From the NCBI GenBank assembly GCA_965248915.1, contig OZ252216.1, positions 2,480,001 to 2,544,000 of the forward strand: a stretch of DNA of 64,000 nucleotides, read 5' to 3'. Below, in pieces: positions 35,620-44,775 of the stretch. This DNA comes from CBDFLA01 sp965248915. Its GTDB lineage: Bacteria; Pseudomonadota; Alphaproteobacteria; M2410. The notes below the pieces were generated by a model. That model saw only the letters and a list, made by a program, of their open reading frames with translations. It was not told the DNA's origin and made no database searches. Position 1 is the first letter of the stretch. Each line of letters starts with the position of its first letter. The position numbers and the translations under genes were made by a program.

Positions 35620-36438
35620 CTAATTCTCAAACACCGGTTTGCGCTTTTCGATGAAAGCCTCAACCGCTTGTTTGTGGTTCTTCGTTCCCGCTGAGCGCAC
35701 CATGTTTTCCGCCTCCTTGTCGAGGCTCTCGAAAAAGGCATGGGTCAAGGCGAAGTTGAGATTGCCCTTCATGAGCGCGAAGGTCTCTGTCGGCCCATTG
35801 GCGAGATCGCGCGCCAAGTCGAACGCATCCTCGCGCAACTCCTCCTTCGGCACCACCCTGTTGACCAGGCCAAGGCGTTCCGCCTCCGCCGCAAAGACCC
35901 GCTGGCCGGTAAACATGAGTTCACGAGCCTTGGATGTGCCGACAAGGTGATTGAGAAGCCAAGCCATACCGTAATCACCGGAAAGCGCTATGGCCGCATA
36001 GCCGGTCGCGAGAAAGGCCGTGTCCGCCGCAATGCGAATGTCGCAAGCCAGCGCAATGGAGAGACCCGCCCCGACCGCCGGTCCTGGCAGCGCCGCAATG
36101 GTCGGTTTCTCTATGACCATGATCCGACCCGTGAGCGTGCGTTGGCGTTCCTTCAATTGTTCGGTCGCTTCTTCGCGGCTTACGGGTTTTGCACGATTGT
36201 CGCCCATGCCTTTGACATTACCGCCGGAACAAAAGGCATCGCCCGTACCGGTAATGAGGATCGCACCAACCCGCGTGTCGTCACTGAGCGTCAGCAACAC
36301 TTTTCGCAAGGCAGGTGTCAATTCATCAGACAAAGAGTTTCGCGCATGGGGTCGATTGAAAGTGACCGTCGCGACCCGGTCTTTGATGTCGCACAATAGT
36401 TCGTCCGTGCCGGTGTCGACTTTGATCGCATCTGCCAT
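35620..36438 (-). CDS. Enoyl-CoA hydratase/isomerase family protein
   Basis: Crotonase-fold protein of 272 aa. Oxyanion-hole segments GTGDAFCSGGNVKGMGD (near residue 65) and ALPGPAVGAGLSIALACD (near residue 120) are conserved. It ends a three-gene minus-strand operon with a DsbA-type isomerase and an SDR. It probably hydrates an unsaturated acyl-CoA made by the adjacent ACAD. Confidence 0.9.
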   Translation of the reverse strand: MADAIKVDTGTDELLCDIKDRVATVTFNRPHARNSLSDELTPALRKVLLTLSDDTRVGAILITGTGDAFCSGGNVKGMGDNRAKPVSREEATEQLKERQRTLTGRIMVIEKPTIAALPGPAVGAGLSIALACDIRIAADTAFLATGYAAIALSGDYGMAWLLNHLVGTSKARELMFTGQRVFAAEAERLGLVNRVVPKEELREDAFDLARDLANGPTETFALMKGNLNFALTHAFFESLDKEAENMVRSAGTKNHKQAVEAFIEKRKPVFEN

Positions 36439-36443
36439 CGCCC

Positions 36444-37046
36444 CTACCCTTTCAAAATCTCTTCCTCAACATCGCGCAAACTGTCTTTGCCAAAATACAT
36501 CTCTTCGCCCACAAAGAAGGTCGGCGATCCAAAGTTCCCTCGCTCAACCGAGTCAGCGGTGTTGGAAACCAAGGCCGCCTTCACTTCTGGGTTCTGCGTC
36601 TCTTCAAGAATATGTGCCCCGTTCAAGCCAGAGGCATTAAGTGCCGCAACAATAGCGTCTGGGTCATCCATCTTTTTCGGCTCCGACCACATATGCGTAT
36701 ACACCGCATCGATGTATTCTTTCGCATTCCCCTCACGCTCAGCCACAACGGCACCGCGCATGATGGCCAGCGTGTTCACCGGAAAATGAGGGTTGATCTC
36801 AAACGACGTGATGTTGTGCTTTGATATGAAGCGATCGGTCTCTGCCCTCGCATATTCTCCTTTGTTTTTAATGCCTTGCAGGGAAATCATCGGCGATACA
36901 TTACCCGTTGCCTTGAAAACGCCGCCTAGCAGGACCGGCACATAGTGAAAGGTTGCGCCGGTACGTTCTTCGATTCCCGGGACCACGAGATGGGCGAGAT
37001 AGGCATTGGGACTGCCAAAGTCGAAATGAAATTCAATCAGTTTCAT
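36444..37046 (-). CDS. 2-hydroxychromene-2-carboxylate isomerase family protein
   Basis: DsbA-like thioredoxin-fold enzyme of 200 aa related to kappa-class GST and HCCA isomerase. FDFGSPNAYLAH carries the active Ser, and NFGSPTFFVGEEMYFGKDSL is the C-terminal signature. Members use glutathione to isomerise aromatic catabolites. It starts 6 nt after the SDR stop. Confidence 0.85.
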   Translation of the reverse strand: MKLIEFHFDFGSPNAYLAHLVVPGIEERTGATFHYVPVLLGGVFKATGNVSPMISLQGIKNKGEYARAETDRFISKHNITSFEINPHFPVNTLAIMRGAVVAEREGNAKEYIDAVYTHMWSEPKKMDDPDAIVAALNASGLNGAHILEETQNPEVKAALVSNTADSVERGNFGSPTFFVGEEMYFGKDSLRDVEEEILKG

Positions 37047-37052
37047 GGGGGT

Positions 37053-37796
37053 TCACCATTTTTCCGCAAAAGGTCTAACATCAAGTTCGTGCGTCCACGC
37101 ATCACGCGATTGATTATGCAGCATCAGGTAGGTTTCACCAATAGACGCCGGATTGAGCAGCCGCCCCTCTGGAATGTTGTCAGCCACCTCGTCGCCGTGT
37201 GCTTCACGAATGCGTGTCCTAACCCAAGCCGTGTCGACGCCCGCATCAATAATCAAATGTGCCACGTGAATGTTTTTCGGTCCAAGTTCCCGCGCCATGG
37301 ATTGGGCAAGGCCGCGCAGGCCGAACTTACCCGCAGCTAAGGCACCATATCCCGACCCGCCGCGAAGACTTGCGGTCGCACCGGTAAAAAAGATCGACCC
37401 TTCTTCCCGCGGCACCATGTGGCGCGCCGCTTCGCGACCTGCCAGGAACCCTGCATAGGTGCACATCTCCCAAACTTTTCGAAACACGCGCTCAGTCGTC
37501 TCAAGAAGGGGAAAGTTTACATTACCGCCCACATTGAAGATCACAGCTTCAAGTGGCGCGTGAGCTTCGGCTTTGGCAAAAAAGTCGACTATGTCATCTT
37601 CCTTGCGCGCATCGAGCGAAAGACCGTGCGCTTCTCCGCCTACTTCCTCAATTTCGGTCACAAGCGGCGCCAGCTTATCGCTGTTTCGCCGTCCCGCAAT
37701 GACCGTGTAGCCCTCGCGTGCGAAGCGCTTTGAGATTTCGGCACCGATGTAATCGCCTGCGCCAATCACGGCAACGGTACGGTTTTTCTTATCCAT
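37053..37796 (-). CDS. Atypical short-chain dehydrogenase/reductase
   Basis: Rossmann-fold protein of 247 aa. The nucleotide-binding motif VIGAGDYIGAEISKRF is at residues 10-25 and NVGGN matches the usual NNAG segment. In the catalytic region GYGALAAGKFGLRG, the residue four before Lys is Leu instead of Tyr; the Tyr lies seven before. This may be one of the SDR branches without the canonical YxxxK. First gene of the operon, divergent from the HxlR regulator across the palindrome at 37822-37846. Confidence 0.85.
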   Translation of the reverse strand: MDKKNRTVAVIGAGDYIGAEISKRFAREGYTVIAGRRNSDKLAPLVTEIEEVGGEAHGLSLDARKEDDIVDFFAKAEAHAPLEAVIFNVGGNVNFPLLETTERVFRKVWEMCTYAGFLAGREAARHMVPREEGSIFFTGATASLRGGSGYGALAAGKFGLRGLAQSMARELGPKNIHVAHLIIDAGVDTAWVRTRIREAHGDEVADNIPEGRLLNPASIGETYLMLHNQSRDAWTHELDVRPFAEKW

Positions 37797-37821
37797 TGGG
37801 CCTCCCTTGACTTAGTCTTAT

Positions 37822-37846
37822 TTTAAGACTTACAGTAAGTCTTAAA
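37822..37846. promoter_or_regulatory. 25-bp palindromic operator between SDR and HxlR genes
   Basis: TTTAAGACTTAC and GTAAGTCTTAAA are perfect 12-bp arms around a single A. A further half-site, AGTCTTA, is at 37814-37820, and TTGACT at 37807-37812 may be a -35 element of the regulator. The palindrome lies 48 nt before the HxlR ATG and 26 nt from the SDR start, so it is very likely the regulator's binding site. Confidence 0.75.
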
Positions 37847-37893
37847 GTGGAACGTTGTCAAAGGTCATTCGTCACACTCAAGCGAGGTCGCCC

Positions 37894-38376
37894 ATGCGTT
37901 GGAAAGAAATAAAACACGAAAACTGTTCGGTCGCCCGAGCTTTGTCGGTCATTGGCGATCGATGGACACTCATGATCTTGCGAGATTGTTTCATGCGCGT
38001 GCGCCGCTTTGAAGATTTCCAAAAGAGCTTGGGCCTTGCGCGCCGGGTTCTAACAGAACGTCTCGCCAAACTGGTCGAGGACGGCATCTTAAAGAAAGTT
38101 CCGTACCAAGAAAACCCCGTGCGGTTTGAATACCGTCTGACCGAAAAGGGGCTCGACCTCTACCCCATCATGATCACGTTGGTTCATTGGGGGGACAAAC
38201 ATTACGCCGACGAGAATGGCCCACCCATCCTGCATCGCCATCGAACCTGCGGTCACGACTTTAGGTCCGTTGTCGCTTGTTCTGAGTGCAGTGAGTCCAT
38301 CAATCCTCGCGAAGTCGACATCCGTTCCAATGAGAGCGTCGGCCCAACAAGAACAAATCAAACCGCTAGAGGTTAA
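37894..38376 (+). CDS. HxlR family transcriptional regulator
   Basis: Winged-helix DNA-binding protein of 160 aa. The HxlR signature CSVARALSVIGDRWTLMILRD is at residues 12-32 with the Cys near the N-terminus that often senses electrophiles or redox state; LARRVLTERLAKLVEDGIL is the recognition part. ATG 37894 follows GAGG; the frame opens earlier at a TTG. It likely controls itself and the divergent SDR operon. The C-terminal third with CxxC-like cysteines is longer than in many HxlR proteins. Confidence 0.88.
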   Translation: MRWKEIKHENCSVARALSVIGDRWTLMILRDCFMRVRRFEDFQKSLGLARRVLTERLAKLVEDGILKKVPYQENPVRFEYRLTEKGLDLYPIMITLVHWGDKHYADENGPPILHRHRTCGHDFRSVVACSECSESINPREVDIRSNESVGPTRTNQTARG

Positions 38377-38402
38377 GTCCAATCGATCCAAGGGAGAACG
38401 TC

Positions 38403-40748
38403 ATGCACCCATCAATTTCAAACACCCCCATCCCGGCAAATGCAACGGACCTCGCAACGGTTTGCATTTTGTGCAGTCACAATTGCGGCCTGCGCGTCGA
38501 TGTGGAGGACGGAAACATAAGTGCTGTGCGCGCCGATAAATCCAATCCGATCACCCATGGTTACATCTGCAATAAAGCCATGAGCGTTCCCTACTACGCC
38601 GATCACGCGCAGCGAGTGCAACACCCCTTGAAGCGGCGCGAAGATGGCACCTTTGAACAGATCAATTGGACCACTGCCCTCGACGAAATCGCAGTAAAAT
38701 TCAAGGAAATCCACGGGGCACACGGTCCCCGCTCGGTCTCCCTCGTGGGCATTGGCGGCCAGGCCAATCACCTTGATGGCCCTTACGGCATATCCTGGTT
38801 GGGAGCGATGGGATCGAAGCGCTGGTTCAACGCCTTCGCGCAAGAAAAGACCCAACACTTCTTGGTCGGGCAATGGATGTTCGATTCGGCGCCGGCGGTC
38901 TTCTTCCATCCAGATTTAGACAACACAGATTTCCTATTGATGATGGGAACAAACCCAAAAATCTCAAACCGTGGCCACAACCCCAATGAGACATTTCGCA
39001 AACTCGCAAAAGACGAATCCACAAAAATCGCCATCGTCGACCCACGCGAAACCGAAACCACACGCATTGCCGATTGGCACTTGCGAGCGAACCCTGGAAG
39101 CGATGCCTACCTGCTCCTCGCAATCCTAAAAACCATTGTCGATTCCGATGACTTGCTTGACCAAGAGTTCGTCGACAACAAAACAACGGGTCTTGAGGAG
39201 TTGCGATCCTCTCTCGGCTCCGTTGATCTTGCATTGATGTCGGCTCATTGCGGCATTTCCCTTGAGGAAATTCAAAGCCTAACCCGCGCATTCGCAACAT
39301 CTGAAAAAGCGAGCATCATGTTCGATCTCGCCGTGGAGCAAATTCCGTTCTCAACATTGGTTTCTTATCTCATCCATACCATTTGCATCATCACCGGCAA
39401 TGTGGGCAAAGAGGGCGGCATGATTTTTGGGCGGACCCAAAGCCCGCCGGAGTGGAGCCCAAAGAGATTTGAAGAACCAGAACGCGCCCTCGCATCCGGC
39501 ATTCAAGCCATCTCGGCCCTTGGCGGGTTCGGTATGTTTTCGCCAACACTCGTGCCAGAAGAAATTATGCTCGACCATCCTGAGCGCATCCGCGCCATGA
39601 TCGTCGAAGGCTCAAACCCTTATCTCTCCTTCTCTGATACCAAAGCCTGGAAAGAGGCCCGCAAGCAACTGGACCTTATGGTCGTGATCGATCCTGCCAT
39701 GACAGAGACCGCCTGGGACGCGGATTATGTGCTGCCTGTGCCCACTGGGTATGAGAAGTGGGAATGGAGCGGCTTTCCCAAGGGATTCCCGCGCATTCAC
39801 GCTCAACTCCGGCCACCAGTATTGCCAGCCAAAGGCGATGTTCTGCCGGAGTCTGAGATTTATGTTTCGCTGATGGAGCGATTGGGCCTGATTCCAGAAC
39901 CTCCAACTGAGCTTGCCGAACTAGCCCCCAATGCACTCACCGCCGATGGTGCCTTGGCCTTCTTTGCCAAAGCTCAAGAATTGTCCGCAGGGAACCAAGC
40001 AACCATGCTTGGCTGGACCTACCGTTTGGTCGGACCCCACATGCCGAGCCCTGCCCTCACCGCCGTCTTGTTGCAGTGCATGAGTAATGCCTTCCAACGA
40101 CCTCAAGGCGTCGCGACCGCCCTTGGGGTCACGTCAGATAATCCGTTTGAACTCGCCACCGCGTCATTCCAGAAGCTGCTTGATCATCCCGAAGGCACGC
40201 TGTTTGTTGTCGAGGACTTCGACAACAATCTCGACGACAACATCGGATACGAAGACAAGAAAGTTAGATTGGCACCCGCACCGATGTTGAGCGAGATTGG
40301 GCGCGCCGCCGAAACGTCACCAGAAACCGACCCAAACTATCCGTTTGTGTTGGCCGCCGGTTTGCGGACCTCTTGGACTGCCAACACCATCCAACGTGAT
40401 CCTAATTGGCGAAAAGGTCGCGGTCCCCACTGCACGCTTCATCTATCCACAGAAGACGCAAACACTCTTGGCATCGAAGATGGCACGGCGGTCCGCGTGT
40501 CAACAAGACGTGGGTCCGTCACATTGCCCGCTGAGATCGACAAGAAAGTGATGGCCGGTCATATGTGGATTCCAAACGGCATGGGCATGATCATGCCAAA
40601 CTCGGACCCCAAGAACCCCGTCCTCGACGGCGTCAACACCAACGAGTTGACAGACACAAGCGACCGCGATCCGATCTCAGGCTGTCCGCACACCAAATAC
40701 ACTCTTTGCAACGTGGCACGTGTGGCCGCGGAAGCAGCCGCCGAGTGA
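38403..40748 (+). CDS. Molybdopterin-dependent oxidoreductase
   Basis: DMSO-reductase superfamily catalytic subunit, 781 aa. An N-terminal 4Fe-4S site is formed by C21-x2-C24-x3-C28-x27-C56. The molybdopterin-binding domains follow, and the C-terminal dinucleotide-binding domain (about 650-770) has RTSWTANTIQRDPNW and IPNGMGMIMPNSDP. No dedicated electron-transfer subunits are adjacent. The substrate is unknown; the regulator upstream by 26 nt suggests shared control. Confidence 0.88.
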   Translation: MHPSISNTPIPANATDLATVCILCSHNCGLRVDVEDGNISAVRADKSNPITHGYICNKAMSVPYYADHAQRVQHPLKRREDGTFEQINWTTALDEIAVKFKEIHGAHGPRSVSLVGIGGQANHLDGPYGISWLGAMGSKRWFNAFAQEKTQHFLVGQWMFDSAPAVFFHPDLDNTDFLLMMGTNPKISNRGHNPNETFRKLAKDESTKIAIVDPRETETTRIADWHLRANPGSDAYLLLAILKTIVDSDDLLDQEFVDNKTTGLEELRSSLGSVDLALMSAHCGISLEEIQSLTRAFATSEKASIMFDLAVEQIPFSTLVSYLIHTICIITGNVGKEGGMIFGRTQSPPEWSPKRFEEPERALASGIQAISALGGFGMFSPTLVPEEIMLDHPERIRAMIVEGSNPYLSFSDTKAWKEARKQLDLMVVIDPAMTETAWDADYVLPVPTGYEKWEWSGFPKGFPRIHAQLRPPVLPAKGDVLPESEIYVSLMERLGLIPEPPTELAELAPNALTADGALAFFAKAQELSAGNQATMLGWTYRLVGPHMPSPALTAVLLQCMSNAFQRPQGVATALGVTSDNPFELATASFQKLLDHPEGTLFVVEDFDNNLDDNIGYEDKKVRLAPAPMLSEIGRAAETSPETDPNYPFVLAAGLRTSWTANTIQRDPNWRKGRGPHCTLHLSTEDANTLGIEDGTAVRVSTRRGSVTLPAEIDKKVMAGHMWIPNGMGMIMPNSDPKNPVLDGVNTNELTDTSDRDPISGCPHTKYTLCNVARVAAEAAAE

Positions 40749-40874
40749 TTTCAACGAACTCTCTTGGTAAATGCCTCGGGGATTTCGCAACTTTACTTAT
40801 GAGTGATTGGATTTGGAACCGGTTCCTGCCGTGTGCATCCTGGTGAGGAGACAATTGCCTCCAAGCAAAATCTT
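40749..40874. other. Gap beyond the molybdopterin gene
   Basis: Nothing recognisable apart from the end of the SDR remnant. No hairpin with a T-run is visible. Confidence 0.4.
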
Positions 40875-41168
40875 CTACTCGGCTCCATATGAGTTCTCAT
40901 TCGAACAGAAATAGACAACTGCTTGCGCAACTTCGTCTGGACGGCACACATACCCGAAAGGCGCAACTGCGTTCACATAGACGCTGTCTTGATTGAGTTC
41001 GTTCGACAAGGTGAAGGCAAGCGCTTCGATGCCTGCCTTACCAACATTATAAGGCCCACCGCGCGCCGCAGCCTTCAATTGCGGGACCGCGAAGTGGCTC
41101 CTGTAGAAGTGCCCAATTCCCCGGCGCCCACCTGTGACCAACGCTACTCTTCCCTCTAATCCACTCAT
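40875..41168 (-). pseudogene. Internally deleted SDR remnant
   Basis: A 97-codon frame begins like an SDR (LEGRVALVTGGRRGIG) and then jumps to the region around the catalytic centre (AARGGPYNVGKAGIEALAFTL) and the late segment SVYVNAVAPFGYVCRP. About 110-130 residues between the cofactor site and the active site are missing, and the usual C-terminal GG-x-x-x end is absent. It cannot form a complete Rossmann fold. A decaying gene left by an in-frame deletion is the best explanation. Confidence 0.8.
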
Positions 41169-41262
41169 GCTATCTTTCGTTGCGTCCGAAAACTGTCTTC
41201 AGCGTTTTACATTGTCGGCAGTTTTGCGCATGTTAGAGCAAGTCTGAAAAAGGGAAAGAACA

Positions 41263-42429
41263 ATGGACTTTGAGCTGGCCGAAGAATACCGAATGCTTAA
41301 AGAACTGGTTGCCAATTTCGTGGGAGACGAATTGATGCCTTTGGAGCCGAGAGTGCTCGAGCGCGAAGCGTCAGGCGAAGGCCTCCATCTCACCAAGCAA
41401 GAGCAAGAACCCATCGACTTGAAATCGAAGGAACTAGGACTTTGGGGATTGGACGCCCCGGAGAGCATTGGCGGGTCGGATCTGCCTGCCGTGGCACTGA
41501 TCGGCGTCAACGAAGAAATTGGCAAGACTGTGACCCCTTACGTCCTTCCGCCTGATTCGCCAAACCTTCGCATGTTAATGGCCACCGTCAACGATGAACA
41601 ACGCGAACAATATCTTGCACCCTATGTGCGCGGTGAGACCATTTCCGCTATCGGCATTTCAGAACCGGGTGCTGGCGCTGATCCATCCGGCATGATCACT
41701 CGCGCTGTTCGCCACGGAGATGACTGGGTCCTCAACGGCCGAAAAATTTGGACAAGCCGCGCCGCCGAAGCCGACTTCACCATCACCATGGCTGTGACCG
41801 ACAAGGAAAAAGGCGCTCGGGGTGGTATCTCGGCTTTTCTCATCGACAAAGACACACCGGGTTTTGAAGTCGTTCGCAAGATCCCCATGATCGGCGGCGC
41901 CTCTACTTATGAAATCGCACTGGAAGATTGCCGGCTTCCAGCGTCGAAACTCCTAGGCGAAGAAGGCAAGGGCTTCGCGCCCATGCAGATCCGCCTTTCC
42001 ACGCGACGTCTCGAAATGGCGTCATGGTGTCTTGGCATTGCCACACGCGCCCTTGAGATGATGTGTGAATTCGCCCCTGAGCGTGTGACATTTGGAAAAC
42101 CGCTAGCAGAGAGACAAACCGTTCAATGGTGGGTGGCCGATGCAGCCACCAAGATCCACGCCTGCCGGTTGATGGTCTATGACGCCGCCTGGAAACACGA
42201 CCAGGGCAAAGACATACGCAGTGAAATATCGATGGTCAAAGTTTATGCCACCGAAATGGCGTGGGAAGTTGTTGACAATGCCATGCAGTGTTTCGGCGCC
42301 ATGGGCATGACCAAAGAAATGCCCTTGCAACTCATGGCCTCTCTTGTCAGGAACATGCGCATCTATGACGGACCTTCCGAAGTTCATCGCTGGGTGATCG
42401 CCCGCAAACTCCTCGGCACCCGCGCTTAA
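41263..42429 (+). CDS. Acyl-CoA dehydrogenase
   Basis: ACAD of 388 aa with the complete three-domain pattern. ISAIGISEPGAGADPSGM is the FAD-contact segment near residue 130, and CFGAMGMTKEMPLQLM is the C-terminal helix region; YDGPSEVHRWVIARKLLG closes it. First gene of a plus-strand run with a hydrolase, a small protein and two more ACADs. Substrate unknown. Confidence 0.93.
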   Translation: MDFELAEEYRMLKELVANFVGDELMPLEPRVLEREASGEGLHLTKQEQEPIDLKSKELGLWGLDAPESIGGSDLPAVALIGVNEEIGKTVTPYVLPPDSPNLRMLMATVNDEQREQYLAPYVRGETISAIGISEPGAGADPSGMITRAVRHGDDWVLNGRKIWTSRAAEADFTITMAVTDKEKGARGGISAFLIDKDTPGFEVVRKIPMIGGASTYEIALEDCRLPASKLLGEEGKGFAPMQIRLSTRRLEMASWCLGIATRALEMMCEFAPERVTFGKPLAERQTVQWWVADAATKIHACRLMVYDAAWKHDQGKDIRSEISMVKVYATEMAWEVVDNAMQCFGAMGMTKEMPLQLMASLVRNMRIYDGPSEVHRWVIARKLLGTRA

Positions 42430-42456
42430 CCTCAAAAACTCTTCAGAGGACAACTC

Positions 42457-43215
42457 ATGTCAGTACTCAATCGCGACGGCGTCGACATCTATTACGAGGT
42501 TCACGGGGACGGCCCGGCAATTCTCCTGTCACATGGCTTTTCATCATCGTCGCGAATGTGGAAAGGTCAGATTGACCCACTCGCAAAAAATCACGCCCTC
42601 ATCATTTGGGACATGCGTGGACATGGGCATAGCGCTTACCCAGAGGATGCCTCACTCTACAGTGAAGCCCATACAATCGAAGACATGGTCGCCCTCCTCG
42701 ACCATGTCGAAGCGGAACAGGCGATCATTGGCGGCCTGTCCCTCGGCGGTTACATGTCGCTTGCCTTCAACGCACTCCATCCCGAACGCGTCAGAGCACT
42801 GGCATTGTTCGATACCGGCCCTGGGTACAAAAGTGACTCTGGACGCGAGGTCTGGAACCAAAGCGCCGAGAAAATAGCGCAAGGTTTTGAGAAGAAGGGG
42901 CTTGAGGTCTTGAAGTCGAGCAGTTCAGAACGTGCAACCAGCCGGCACCGCTCCGCCGAGGGCTTAATCCATGCAGCCCGCGGCATGCTGACCCAGAAGG
43001 ATGATCACGTGATCCAAACCTTGCCCGGGATCGATGTGCCAACATTGGCCCTAGTGGGAGGAGACGACACAGCTTTCATCGCACCGACAGACTATATGGC
43101 GGGCAAGATCAAGAACGCCCAAAAAGTCGTCATCCCAAAGGCCGGCCACGGCGCCAATATTGATCAACCAGAAGCCTTCAACGACGCGTTTCTTTCATTC
43201 CTGAAGAGCCTCTAG
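42457..43215 (+). CDS. Alpha/beta hydrolase
   Basis: Alpha/beta-hydrolase fold enzyme of 252 aa. The oxyanion HGFSSSS segment is near residue 28, the nucleophile elbow GLSLGGYMS near residue 92, the acid Asp likely in VGGDDTAF and the His in KAGHGANIDQP. Intact catalytic triad. In this setting it may hydrolyse a CoA-ester or ring-cleavage product. Confidence 0.88.
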   Translation: MSVLNRDGVDIYYEVHGDGPAILLSHGFSSSSRMWKGQIDPLAKNHALIIWDMRGHGHSAYPEDASLYSEAHTIEDMVALLDHVEAEQAIIGGLSLGGYMSLAFNALHPERVRALALFDTGPGYKSDSGREVWNQSAEKIAQGFEKKGLEVLKSSSSERATSRHRSAEGLIHAARGMLTQKDDHVIQTLPGIDVPTLALVGGDDTAFIAPTDYMAGKIKNAQKVVIPKAGHGANIDQPEAFNDAFLSFLKSL

Positions 43216-43222
43216 GGCCCTC

Positions 43223-43465
43223 ATGAACGACCGAAACAATGACCCTCTCGCTGACCAACCGTTCAGCTACCGAGAAGCGAAAGACGGCAAGGTCTTCCTG
43301 CACTACAACAACCGCCTTGTCGTGACCTTGAAAGGCAAAGAAGCCGAGCGCTTTGTCTCTCGTGTTGCGGGCTCTTCAGAACAAGAGGCGCAGCTCTTGA
43401 TGGCCAAAGCGACCAAAAACTTCAAACACGGCAATGAGCGTCTGGGAAAATCGAAGCCTTCGTGA
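43223..43465 (+). CDS. Small conserved-looking hypothetical protein
   Basis: 80 aa, hydrophilic and basic. The central segment AKDGKVFLHYNNRLVVTLKGKEAERF suggests a short beta-hairpin followed by a helix. Starts 7 nt after the hydrolase stop, so it belongs to the same transcript. I do not recognise the family. Confidence 0.65.
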   Translation: MNDRNNDPLADQPFSYREAKDGKVFLHYNNRLVVTLKGKEAERFVSRVAGSSEQEAQLLMAKATKNFKHGNERLGKSKPS

Positions 43466-43565
43466 CCAATCAAACATTCTAGTGCCCATTTAGCTTGGCC
43501 GCCTTTACAGGTCGGAATTGGTTCGCTTAAGGTGCCTCAAAAGAAGAACAAATCTGAGGAACCCC

Positions 43566-44762
43566 ATGGATCTTCAATTGAATGAAGACTACCTCGCTTT
43601 TCAACAAGAAGTGCGAGACTTCGTCACCGCCAACAAGGACAAGGCGCCAGGTGCCAGCTCGAAATCACTTGGTCAAAAAGCCTGGCAAGCGTTGCTCATC
43701 AAACATGGCTACACGGCAAGGACCATTCCAAAGGAATACGGTGGTTACGGAGCTGAGCCCGACATCTTAAAATCGCGCATCATCGGCGAAGAGTTCACCA
43801 AGGCTGGCATGCCCTTAGGCCTCGCCAACCAAGGTATTTCGATGTTCGTGCCGACACTTCTTGAACTCGGCACCGAAGAACAAAAGAAAGAGTGGATCGA
43901 AAAGACTCTAAAGGGCGATATCATTTGGTGTCAGGGTTACTCAGAACCCAATTCCGGCAGCGACCTTGCAAGCCTGCAAACAAAAGCCCATGTCGAGGAC
44001 GATCACTTCGTCATCAATGGTCAAAAGATTTGGACCAGCGACGCCCAACACGCCGACATGATCTTCTGTCTCGTGCGCACAGAACCGGACGCCAAGAAAC
44101 ACCAAGGCATTTCCTATCTAATTTTCTCAATGGACACGCCGGGCATCGAAGTTCGCCCTCTGGAAACCATGACAGGTGTAGCGCTCTTTAATGAAGTGTT
44201 CTTCACCGACGTGCGTGTTCCGGTTGACCAAATTGTCGCCGGCCGCGGCGAAGGCTGGATGGTCGCCAACGCCACCCTCAAATACGAACGCGGCATGTTG
44301 GGCAATCCCAATCAGGCAGGCACGCGCCTCAAGGCTCTCATCGACATGATGAATGAAGAGACAGTGGATAGACAACGCTTGATGGACAACCCTGTTCATC
44401 GCGACCGTCTGGTTCAATTGCAGTCGCGCGTTCTTGCCATGCAGAATCACGGCCTGAGACTCCTCACCCATTCGATCAAAGGGGAGAACCCGGGTCTCGC
44501 GCGTCTCATTGTCAAACTGCAGGGCTGCGAACTCAATCATCAGCTGGCAAGTTTCGCCATCGACATTCTTGGCGAGTTGGGCGCCCTCTATGGCAATAGT
44601 CCTTACTTGCGCGACCAAGGCGCTTGGCAATTCAAATACATGTTTGACTTAGGCTTGATCATTGGTGGTGGCACCGCCCAAATTCAAAAGAACATCATCA
44701 GCGAAATTGGATTGGGCATGCCGCGCGAACCCAAACCTGCACCGCAAGTGGCCAAAGCTTAA
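43566..44762 (+). CDS. Acyl-CoA dehydrogenase
   Basis: ACAD of 398 aa. CQGYSEPNSGSDLASLQTKA is the FAD segment, and GQKIWTSDAQHADMIFCLVRTE follows. The frame opens at 43518, but ATG 43566 after GAGGAACCCC fits the domain start. Paired 13 nt upstream of a shorter ACAD, an arrangement resembling the heteromeric alpha-beta ACADs of sterol side-chain degradation. The pairing is inferred. Confidence 0.93.
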   Translation: MDLQLNEDYLAFQQEVRDFVTANKDKAPGASSKSLGQKAWQALLIKHGYTARTIPKEYGGYGAEPDILKSRIIGEEFTKAGMPLGLANQGISMFVPTLLELGTEEQKKEWIEKTLKGDIIWCQGYSEPNSGSDLASLQTKAHVEDDHFVINGQKIWTSDAQHADMIFCLVRTEPDAKKHQGISYLIFSMDTPGIEVRPLETMTGVALFNEVFFTDVRVPVDQIVAGRGEGWMVANATLKYERGMLGNPNQAGTRLKALIDMMNEETVDRQRLMDNPVHRDRLVQLQSRVLAMQNHGLRLLTHSIKGENPGLARLIVKLQGCELNHQLASFAIDILGELGALYGNSPYLRDQGAWQFKYMFDLGLIIGGGTAQIQKNIISEIGLGMPREPKPAPQVAKA

Positions 44763-44775
44763 GAGGAGAAAACCC

